Notes under the pieces: generated by a model
The model's input: the letters and a program-made list of their open reading frames with translations, nothing else
What the model was told of the DNA's origin: nothing
Database searches by the model: none
Virus record (IMG/VR): IMGVR_UViG_3300013372_001588
Span: 1-34,218 of that record
Direction: 5' to 3' (one strand)
DNA: 34,218 nt
Origin: a virus
Position numbers and translations under genes: made by a program
Shown here: in pieces, positions 29,311-34,218 of the stretch
How positions within the stretch are numbered: the stretch's first letter is position 1
Layout: each line of letters starts with the position of its first letter

Positions 29311-29446
29311 TTTTTGATTCTGGTTGTGAAGTGTTATATATCTTACACAAACACATAAAAAAACACATTGACACATTAAAAAGCATGTTGCACAATGAAC
29401 ACATAAGAACACAAAACAATTTACAACATCACAGAAAGAAACACAG
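29311..29446. promoter_or_regulatory. Divergent control region between the two operons
   Basis: These 136 AT-rich bases separate the leftward rusA start from the first rightward gene. ACACAT occurs four times (29351, 29363, 29371, 29399), and AACACA runs are frequent, so it could hold operator or iteron-like sites. A leftward -10-like TATATA lies at 29335-29340 without a convincing -35. No repressor gene lies next to it. Confidence 0.5.
29368..29396 (+). promoter_or_regulatory. Rightward early promoter
   Basis: A perfect -35 TTGACA (29368-29373) and a -10-like CACAAT (29391-29396, four of six) are 17 bases apart. Transcription would start about 45 bases before the first rightward ATG (29447). 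It probably drives the rightward early operon. Confidence 0.65.
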
Positions 29447-29731
29447 ATGAGCAATGCAGAACTTCAATGGGCAACGAAAGTTGCCGCAATTTTGAATGAA
29501 ACAGCTACTGATTTCGAGGCAGAAATCTCGCGCTTAGAATACAGCTGGAAAGTGCAACAAAAAGGTCGTGAAATTCTCGCCCTGCCTGTTGCTGAACAGA
29601 AAAGTGCGATGTACGCACTTGAAATGTGGTTCGGCCTTGACGTGCATCGGGCGATGAACGGATATTTTGATGGTTCGATTGGCGACAAGCGAATTGCAGA
29701 AGAACGTAAAAAAGGATGGTCAACTGACTGA
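29447..29731 (+). CDS. Hypothetical early protein (94 aa)
   Basis: The 94-residue protein starts MSNAELQWATKVAAILNETA, with a helical first half and a middle VAEQKSAMYALEMWFGLDVH. The AGAAAGAAAC upstream of the ATG is a weak ribosome site. It is the first gene after the rightward promoter and is followed directly by a strong terminator (29743-29765), so it is likely expressed at once and in excess of downstream genes. First early genes in phages often modify host functions. No family recognised. Confidence 0.65.
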   Translation: MSNAELQWATKVAAILNETATDFEAEISRLEYSWKVQQKGREILALPVAEQKSAMYALEMWFGLDVHRAMNGYFDGSIGDKRIAEERKKGWSTD

Positions 29732-29742
29732 TTAACAGACAA

Positions 29743-29765
29743 GGCGGGGAAACCCGCCGTTTTTT
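29743..29765 (+). terminator. Strong hairpin terminator after the first early gene
   Basis: GGCGGG (29743-29748) and CCCGCC (29753-29758) form a perfect 6-bp stem with a GAAA loop, followed by G and six T bases. This is a typical rho-independent terminator. The next ribosome site (GGAGG) begins immediately after it. Since genes continue on the same strand, partial read-through or antitermination is expected. Confidence 0.8.
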
Positions 29766-29775
29766 GGAGGCATCA

Positions 29776-29958
29776 ATGATTTATTTTTTGTGGTTGTTTA
29801 TGTTTGGCGTATTAGGCGCGATTTGTTTCGTACTGACAGCTTTTTTTTCTGGGGCGCAAACTCAACAAACATGCGTTTTATTAATGGTGTTGTTAGTGGT
29901 AGCAGGCTGGATCACGGCCGAATTCATTGACGAAGTGGAGAGCAAAAAAAAATGTTGA
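29776..29958 (+). CDS. Small membrane protein, two helices (60 aa)
   Basis: The 60-residue protein begins MIYFLWLFMFGVLGAICFVL and has a second hydrophobic helix around VLLMVLLVVAGWITAEF, followed by a basic end. GGAGG lies just upstream of the ATG at 29776; a TTG at 29764 would add four residues but has no better site. It is the first gene after the terminator at 29743-29765. The gene end overlaps the next gene by seven bases. Function unknown. Confidence 0.65.
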   Translation: MIYFLWLFMFGVLGAICFVLTAFFSGAQTQQTCVLLMVLLVVAGWITAEFIDEVESKKKC

Positions 29959-30167
29959 TCGAAGCAAAGACCACTATTTACTCACTCAAACTTGACGTGA
30001 CAGAAGCGTTGCCGCCTGGAATGGTCGAAACGAAACTGATATTTCAGCGACCAGGCCAGCCCGATGAAATCGTCATTGAAAAGGTCAGCCACGTTTCTGC
30101 GGTCAAGCAAATGATGGACGGCATTTTCAAGGAACTGTATCTGGCCACTCAAACAAAAACCAATTAA
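29952..30167 (+). CDS. Small hypothetical protein (71 aa)
   Basis: The 71-residue protein begins MLIEAKTTIYSLKLDVTEAL and has an alternating pattern (KLIFQRPGQPDEIVIEKVSH) suggesting a small beta sheet, followed by a C-terminal helix (VKQMMDGIFKELYLATQ). The ATG lies within the 3' end of the membrane gene, an overlap of seven bases, so translation is probably coupled. It precedes the exonuclease by nine bases. Function unknown. Confidence 0.6.
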   Translation: MLIEAKTTIYSLKLDVTEALPPGMVETKLIFQRPGQPDEIVIEKVSHVSAVKQMMDGIFKELYLATQTKTN

Positions 30168-30176
30168 CAAAAAAAA

Positions 30177-31118
30177 ATGAAAAAACTCATAAAAATCACC
30201 AGCCGGTTGCAATGGTTGGCCGAGCGCGCAAAAGACATAACTTCAACGGAAGTGTCCGCTCTTTTCGGACTGTCGCCTTACATGACAGAGTTTGAGCTTT
30301 ACCACCAAAAGCGCGACAAGGTAATCGTCACGCTGGAAGAAAACGAACGTCTGAAGTGGGGCCAGCGGCTGGAATCAGCAATCGCTCACGGTGCAGCCGA
30401 GGACATGGGCTGGAAGATTGCAAAGATGGATGTTTATATTCGCGATCAAGAGGCACGTATGGGATCAAGCTTTGACTTTGAGATCCTAAGCTCAAGCGAC
30501 GGCCCCGGCATCTTGGAAGTTAAAAACGTCGATCGCTTGGCATACCGCCAAAACTGGCTGGATGATGGTCAGGGAAACATCGAAGCCCCGGAGCACATTG
30601 AGCTGCAATGCCAGCATCAAATGGCCGTGACAGGTCGCTCTTGGTGCGCTCTCGTTGCCCTGGTCGGTGGAAACGAGCAAAAGATAGTCCTGCGGAATCG
30701 GGACGATGCAATCGGTGCGAAGTTGCGAGATAAGGTTATCGCGTTTTGGGAACGCGTGCAAACTGGGCGGGCACCAGCGCCTGATTACGACAGGGATGCC
30801 GAGTACATCATCAAACGCAGCTGGGCAAATGACGGCGAAGAAATGCAGGCCGATAAAGAGCTTGGTGAGTTGATCCGGTTGTATCAATTTGCTGCGCGTG
30901 AGTTCTCAGACCTTGAAAAGATCAAGGATAGGCGCAAGGCAGAAATCATTGATCGAATCGGCACCGCAAGCCGGGTTTTTACCGAATTCGGCACATTGGC
31001 ATGCGGGCAAGTGCAGGATGCACCCGCGGTCGTTATCACGCCCGAAATGGTAGGGCAATCAATCGGCGGCCGAAAAGGTTATCGGTCGTTTCGTTTCAAC
31101 AGCAAGAAAGGTCAGTAA
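30177..31118 (+). CDS. YqaJ-type recombination exonuclease
   Basis: The 313-residue protein matches the YqaJ viral recombinase family: ITSTEVSALFGLSPY (21-35), ERLKWGQRLESAIA (57-70) with Glu66, then GSSFDFEI (97-103) with Asp100, GILEVKNV with Glu114 and Lys116 and HIELQCQHQMAVTG (140-153). These positions correspond to the D...E-x-K core of lambda-exonuclease-like enzymes, which degrade one strand of double-stranded DNA. It is encoded two genes before RecT, its functional partner. The ribosome site is weak (A-rich). The C-terminal 60 residues are more variable. Confidence 0.85.
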   Translation: MKKLIKITSRLQWLAERAKDITSTEVSALFGLSPYMTEFELYHQKRDKVIVTLEENERLKWGQRLESAIAHGAAEDMGWKIAKMDVYIRDQEARMGSSFDFEILSSSDGPGILEVKNVDRLAYRQNWLDDGQGNIEAPEHIELQCQHQMAVTGRSWCALVALVGGNEQKIVLRNRDDAIGAKLRDKVIAFWERVQTGRAPAPDYDRDAEYIIKRSWANDGEEMQADKELGELIRLYQFAAREFSDLEKIKDRRKAEIIDRIGTASRVFTEFGTLACGQVQDAPAVVITPEMVGQSIGGRKGYRSFRFNSKKGQ

Positions 31119-31120
31119 TC

Positions 31121-31342
31121 ATGGAAATCAAGATTCAGAAAAACGTGCCGATTCCCGGCAAGGCAAAGAAAACAAGCAAATATCCGTTCGAGAAAATGGC
31201 TGTTGGCGATTCGTTTTCCGTACCCGTAAAACCGGCAGGTCTTTACGTAGCAGCCCGCAAGTGGGCAAAGGATAACAACGGGGATGCCCGCTTTGTAGTG
31301 CGCGCCGACGGCGAAGGATCACGCTGCTGGAGGGCAAAATAA
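31121..31342 (+). CDS. Small protein between exonuclease and RecT (73 aa)
   Basis: The 73-residue protein begins MEIKIQKNVPIPGKAKKTSK and has YPFEKMAVGDSFSVPVKPAG, then AARKWAKDNNGDARFVVRAD and an end RCWRAK. This pattern recurs in small phage proteins beside recombination genes. The charge and size suggest an accessory DNA-binding or protein-contact role. The ATG is two bases after the exonuclease stop. The stop overlaps the RecT ATG (TAATG), so the three genes are coupled. Confidence 0.65.
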   Translation: MEIKIQKNVPIPGKAKKTSKYPFEKMAVGDSFSVPVKPAGLYVAARKWAKDNNGDARFVVRADGEGSRCWRAK

Positions 31343-32157
31343 TGTCAAACGAAATCACGGCAATTGACAGCATGCGGAACACGCTCAAGGCAATGACTGT
31401 TGAATTTCAGGCCGCGTTGCCTCCGCAAATCCCGGTGGAAAAGTTTATCCGCACCACGATGACGGCAATTCAGATGCAGCCAGGGCTACTGAATGCCGAC
31501 AAACGAAGCCTGCTGGCCAGCACCATGAAGGCGGCCCAGGACGGTTTGCTGTGTGACGGGCGCGAGGCTGCCCTGGTTGTGTATCGCACCAAGGAAGGCC
31601 CCAAGGTTCAGTACATGCCGATGGTCGGCGGCATTCTCAAGAAGATCCGCAACTCGGGCGAGCTTGCCAGCATCGGGGCGCATGTAGTGTATGAGCGCGA
31701 TCAGTTCGAGTATCAGCTGGGCGATGATGAACAAATCGCGCACAAGCCGTTTCTTGGCGCAGACCGCGGCCAGCCAATCGCTGCTTACGCAATCGCCAAA
31801 ACTAAGGATGGCGCAATTTACCGCGAAGTAATGAGCGTGGCAGACGTTGAAAAGGTGCGCGCCGCCAGCAAAGCCCGCGACGCCGGCCCGTGGGTTGATT
31901 GGTGGGATGAAATGGCCCGCAAAACCGTTATCCGCCGCCTGGCAAAGCGCCTGCCATCAAGTGCCGATCTTGATCAGGTGCTCGACCATGACAACGAAAG
32001 CTTTGTGCAAGTTGAGCGCCGCGAGCCGGTCAATGTGACTCCCGCGCCTGAGCAACAGCAAGCGCCGCTGTCCAGGCTTAAGGCCTCGATGAACGAGCCT
32101 GAAGCGCCGGTGGTTGATATTTCCGAAGCGGTTGAGGTGCCCAATGATTCTCACTAG
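31342..32157 (+). CDS. recT: RecT-family single-strand annealing protein
   Basis: The 271-residue protein has the RecT pattern: FIRTTMTAIQMQPGLLNADK, then SLLASTMKAAQDGLLCDGRE, AALVVYRTKEGPKVQYMPMV, GGILKKIRNSGELASIGAHV, and WWDEMARKTVIRRLAKRLPS. RecT proteins pair single strands produced by their partner exonuclease, here encoded upstream. The last 60 residues are a polar, variable tail. The start overlaps the previous stop (TAATG). Together with SSB and RusA this makes a complete phage recombination set. Confidence 0.93.
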   Translation: MSNEITAIDSMRNTLKAMTVEFQAALPPQIPVEKFIRTTMTAIQMQPGLLNADKRSLLASTMKAAQDGLLCDGREAALVVYRTKEGPKVQYMPMVGGILKKIRNSGELASIGAHVVYERDQFEYQLGDDEQIAHKPFLGADRGQPIAAYAIAKTKDGAIYREVMSVADVEKVRAASKARDAGPWVDWWDEMARKTVIRRLAKRLPSSADLDQVLDHDNESFVQVERREPVNVTPAPEQQQAPLSRLKASMNEPEAPVVDISEAVEVPNDSH

Positions 32158-32341
32158 CCAGGAACTCGCCAGTCGCTGGAAAATGACAGACCAAATCTTG
32201 CGGAAGTGGCGCATGGAAAACAAAGGCCCGAGATATTTTAAGCTCGGGGAAGGAGAAAAGGCATCTGTCAGATACCGCCTCGATGACGTGGAAGCATGGG
32301 AAAGCCAGCACGATATTGGGGGAAAAAATGAGCCTGAATGA
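32144..32341 (+). CDS. Winged-helix DNA-binding protein, AlpA/excisionase-like (65 aa)
   Basis: The 65-residue protein begins MILTSQELASRWKMTDQILR and continues KWRMENKGPRYFKLGEGEKA, then VRYRLDDVEAWESQ. This is the HTH_17-type pattern (LTSQELA-x-RW...LRKWR..G..YFK...VRY-L-DVEAW) of AlpA/MerR-like regulators and excisionases. There is no integrase, so excision is unlikely; it may control the rightward operon. The gene overlaps the recT end by 14 bases, with GAGG before the ATG. Confidence 0.75.
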   Translation: MILTSQELASRWKMTDQILRKWRMENKGPRYFKLGEGEKASVRYRLDDVEAWESQHDIGGKNEPE

Positions 32342-32762
32342 CGAAATCAAGCCCGTGATAAACGGTCACGAAAAAGAGGGGGGCAAATTGCCACCACCCT
32401 CAGACCATATTGTCGATACGCAAGACTGGTGCGAACTCGAAGCCCTGCGCGAGACCTTGCGTGAGCATATGGCCGAGATTCATCGTCTGCGCGCTGCGCT
32501 TGCGGAGGGTGCTATGCAGCGGCTGACGGATGTGCAGCAGGAGATGGAGCAGTGTCCGTTCGGATACTTTAAAGCCGAACCGTTCGGATGGACAGACTGC
32601 GCTGAAACAGATGAAGGCGCAAGGCCGCTGTATGAGCACCCACCCCGCCGTGAATGGGTTGGGCTGACGGACGATGAAATTTGGGAAATCAGTCAGAACA
32701 ATGCAAATGAATGCGAGTATGTTCGCGCAATTGAAGTCAAGCTGAAGGAGAAAAACTTATGA
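32328..32762 (+). CDS. Phage protein with REWVGLTDDEI-type C-terminus (144 aa)
   Basis: The 144-residue protein begins MSLNDEIKPVINGHEKEGGK. It has a helical middle (LEALRETLREHMAEIHRLRA), a segment GYFKAEPFGWTDCAE and the end PLYEHPPRREWVGLTDDEIW. The last part recurs in many small phage early proteins, which often differ elsewhere, so it may be an exchangeable module. The start at 32328 has GGGGG upstream and overlaps the winged-helix stop. Biochemical function unknown. Confidence 0.65.
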   Translation: MSLNDEIKPVINGHEKEGGKLPPPSDHIVDTQDWCELEALRETLREHMAEIHRLRAALAEGAMQRLTDVQQEMEQCPFGYFKAEPFGWTDCAETDEGARPLYEHPPRREWVGLTDDEIWEISQNNANECEYVRAIEVKLKEKNL

Positions 32763-32935
32763 ACCGCGATGACATTATCCGCATGGCGCGTAAGGCTGGC
32801 ATGGAGCAAATCATTGCTATTCACGAAGATGGCACGCGCACTGTGGAACTGCCTGATTTCGTGTTGCTTGAACGCTTCGCCGCCCTTGTCGCCGCTGCCG
32901 AACACGACGCACTACTGAAAGAGCGCAACACATGA
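32759..32935 (+). CDS. Small MNRDDII-type protein, copy 1 (58 aa)
   Basis: The 58-codon frame begins MNRDDIIRMARKAGMEQIIA and has LERFAALVAAAEHDALLKER near its end. Its first 32 bases are identical to those of the gene at 33982, which also shares the later LE(R/S)FAALV(A/R)AAE segment, so the two are paralogues or share a mobile N-terminal module. It overlaps both neighbours by ATGA. This type is common in phage early regions; role unknown. Confidence 0.65.
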   Translation: MNRDDIIRMARKAGMEQIIAIHEDGTRTVELPDFVLLERFAALVAAAEHDALLKERNT

Positions 32936-33669
32936 GCCGGGTTGTCTCGTGGTTTTCCTGCGGCGCCGCCAGCGCGGTCGCCACAAAGCTGACCGCCCCG
33001 GACGTGATCGCCTACTGCGACACCGGCGCCGAGGATGAGGACAATTTGAGATTTATGCGCGATTGCGAACAATGGTTCGGCAAGCCGGTCACGTTGCTGA
33101 AAAACGAAAAGTGGACCGACACTTGGCATCTGTGGGAGAAGAGGCGTTTTTTAAGCGGGCATGAGGGTGCGCCATGCACAGGAGAGTTAAAGGTCGCACC
33201 ACGATTGCTGTTCCAGCAGCCTGACGACATTCATGTGTTCGGCTACACCGCCGACGCAAAAGACGTGCAACGAGCCGATGCACTGCGAGAGAACTGGCCG
33301 GAGCTTCGCATCATCACGCCATTGATTGACCGGGGCATCACAAAAGCCGGATGCCTAGCGATGATTGAGAACGCTGGCATTGCCCCGCCTCGCGTCTATG
33401 CGATGGGCTTTCAAAACGCGAACTGCATACCGTGTGTGAAGGCTACCAGCCCCGCATATTGGGCGCTAGTGAGGCAAGAGTTCCCGATGCAGTTTCATCG
33501 TATGGTCGATCTATCGCGCAGTCTCAATGCCCGATTGAGCCGCATCGACGATGTGCGGATATTCATTGATGAGATACCCGCCAACCATCCAACAACCGAA
33601 CCGCTTGCGCCGGAGTGTGATTTTTTGTGCTCGCTGGCAGAGCAGGAATTTGAGGAAGCGAACATATGA
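32932..33669 (+). CDS. PP-loop / PAPS-reductase-like enzyme (245 aa)
   Basis: The 245-residue protein has the PP-loop opening MSRVVSWFSCGAASAVATK (residues 6-19, with Cys in place of the second Gly of the usual SGG), YCDTGAEDEDNLRF, then CTGELKVAP (82-90) and HVFGYTADAKD. A CxxC pair (Cys165, Cys168) could bind metal or a cluster. PP-loop ATPases of this family activate substrates with ATP; phage versions are annotated PAPS reductase or DndC-like. The substrate is unknown. Context is an operon of small early genes. DNA or RNA modification is a possibility, not shown. Confidence 0.72.
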   Translation: MSRVVSWFSCGAASAVATKLTAPDVIAYCDTGAEDEDNLRFMRDCEQWFGKPVTLLKNEKWTDTWHLWEKRRFLSGHEGAPCTGELKVAPRLLFQQPDDIHVFGYTADAKDVQRADALRENWPELRIITPLIDRGITKAGCLAMIENAGIAPPRVYAMGFQNANCIPCVKATSPAYWALVRQEFPMQFHRMVDLSRSLNARLSRIDDVRIFIDEIPANHPTTEPLAPECDFLCSLAEQEFEEANI

Positions 33670-33842
33670 CCGAAACCATCAAAACCAAATACAAAGCCAG
33701 AATCCCTGGCAAAAGCAGCATTGAGATCGAACACGACGCGCTGCCGCTAGACCTTCACAAGCTGATCGTGTGGATCATGGCGAAGCCGGAGGAAGCGGTC
33801 GCGCTGGTGCCGGAGTATGAACGGTTGAGGAATGAGAAATGA
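33666..33842 (+). CDS. Small hypothetical protein (58 aa)
   Basis: The 58-codon frame reads MTETIKTKYKARIPGKSSIE, then IEHDALPLDLHKLIVWIMAK and an acidic end. It begins in an ATGA overlap with the PP-loop gene and ends in an ATGA overlap with the next. A short beta pair followed by helices is suggested. No family recognised. The coupling on both sides supports expression. Confidence 0.6.
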   Translation: MTETIKTKYKARIPGKSSIEIEHDALPLDLHKLIVWIMAKPEEAVALVPEYERLRNEK

Positions 33843-33985
33843 TCAAGGAAGAGTTGCTGCGAATTATGCGCTTGCTTTCTGCACTAGAGGCGGTCGGTCT
33901 GTACCGAGAGCCGGCATTTCCATCGTACTTGGTGGAACAAATTGACAACGCTGTTTCGATCCTTGAACGGGAAATACTGAAATGA
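33839..33985 (+). CDS. Small hypothetical protein (48 aa)
   Basis: The 48-codon frame reads MIKEELLRIMRLLSALEAVG followed by EPAFPSYLVEQIDNAVSILE. It looks like two helices joined by a proline-containing loop. ATGA overlaps on both sides place it in the coupled chain. No family recognised; the short length limits what can be said. Confidence 0.55.
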   Translation: MIKEELLRIMRLLSALEAVGLYREPAFPSYLVEQIDNAVSILEREILK

Positions 33986-34194
33986 ACCGCGATGACATTA
34001 TCCGCATGGCGCGGGAGGTTGGGTTTGCTGACGATAAAGGCGTGGTGCATGCTGCTTATCAGCTTGAATCCTTCGCCGCCTTGGTCAGGGCTGCCGAGCG
34101 TGAGGCGTGTGCGAAGGTGTGTGATGAGTGGCCCAATGGCCGAGAGGATGTGTATTCAATCGGCGTAGCAATTCGAGCAAGGGAAAAAGAATGA
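33982..34194 (+). CDS. Small MNRDDII-type protein, copy 2 (70 aa)
   Basis: The 70-residue protein begins MNRDDIIRMAREVGFADDKG and has LESFAALVRAAEREACAKVC in its middle, ending IGVAIRAREKE. The start shares 32 identical bases with the 32759 gene. The last 99 bases also appear at window positions 1-99 because of the circular join, which makes this the complete copy. It starts in ATGA with the previous gene and ends in ATGA with the next. The second half (EREACAKVCDE...) is a common module of small phage proteins. Confidence 0.7.
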   Translation: MNRDDIIRMAREVGFADDKGVVHAAYQLESFAALVRAAEREACAKVCDEWPNGREDVYSIGVAIRAREKE

Positions 34195-34218
34195 CTGAAG
34201 AAGAGCGCAAGACCTGGA
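34096..34218. repeat. Terminal direct repeat, right copy (circular join)
   Basis: Identical over 123 bases to positions 1-123. The duplicated stretch covers the end of the gene at 33982 and the start of the next gene. Removing one copy gives a circle of 34,095 bp. Confidence 0.9.
34191..34218 (+). CDS. Start of small hypothetical protein (complete copy at 96-236)
   Basis: The ATG at 34191 opens the first nine codons (MTEEERKTW) of the 46-residue protein encoded in full at 96-236. It is cut by the end of the window and is the same gene after circularisation. Confidence 0.75.

Noticed and set aside
29351-29404. CRISPR-like short repeats (ACACAT)
   Set aside because: Repeats of six bases with irregular spacing and no spacers do not form a CRISPR array; operator or composition bias is more likely.
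29311-29454. 48-residue Cys/Phe-rich N-terminal extension of RusA
   Set aside because: The extension covers the divergent promoter region and has no RusA features. The family begins at MQPIELDLPWPPS, so the start is 29310.
32144-32341. Excisionase for a lysogeny module
   Set aside because: The winged-helix pattern is shared by excisionases and regulators. Without an integrase or attachment site the excision role is not supported.

Overview
The window is a complete or near-complete genome of a short-tailed, P22-like bacteriophage. The first 123 bases recur exactly as the last 123 bases (1-123 = 34096-34218), so the contig closes into a circle of about 34,095 bp; the gene at 33982-34194 reads across the join. 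The virion genes follow the P22 order (small terminase, large terminase, portal, scaffold, coat, gp4, gp10, gp14, gp7, gp20, gp16, tailspike), which implies podovirus morphology and probably headful packaging. The M15-type endolysin and small holin-like protein suggest a Gram-negative host. A Burkholderiales or other aquatic betaproteobacterium is my guess from the general look of the genes, not something the sequence proves. I see no integrase, CI-like repressor, tRNA or CRISPR array, so a lytic lifestyle is likely.

Layout. A divergent control region lies at about 29311-29446. Rightward from it, and across the circular join to about 849, is an early operon of tightly overlapping genes: small unknown proteins, a YqaJ-type exonuclease, a RecT annealase, a winged-helix DNA-binding protein, a PP-loop (PAPS-reductase-like) enzyme and several proteins under 75 residues. 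Leftward (minus strand) come RusA, SSB, O-like and P-like replication proteins, small zinc-finger proteins, a staphylococcal-nuclease-like protein, a tiny exported peptide, a ParB-like protein, a Mom-type DNA modification enzyme and the small terminase. After a structured non-coding stretch (about 23270-23740) come an HTH protein, a cytosine-C5 methyltransferase locus, the large terminase, head, tail and ejection genes, the tailspike and a lysis cassette ending at 887. The rightward and leftward operons converge at about 850-886.

The most unusual locus is 21861-23090. A 271-codon cytosine methyltransferase frame (motifs I to VIII) and a 104-codon HNH nuclease frame lie end to end, and both are nested in a third same-strand frame of 409 codons that resembles the target-recognition and C-terminal part of phage methyltransferases. 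The methyltransferase frame stops before motif X, while the long frame ends with a motif-X-like segment. This could be a split methyltransferase, a methyltransferase disrupted by an HNH gene, or a frameshift product.

Other points of interest are the ParB-Mom-TerS neighbourhood, a remnant of a duplicated fibre-module gene after the tailspike, a nuclease lacking one catalytic arginine, and a terminator placed inside the early operon. Genome modification (Mom plus the C5 methyltransferase) probably protects the phage from restriction, while RusA, SSB, YqaJ exonuclease and RecT form a self-contained recombination and replication set.
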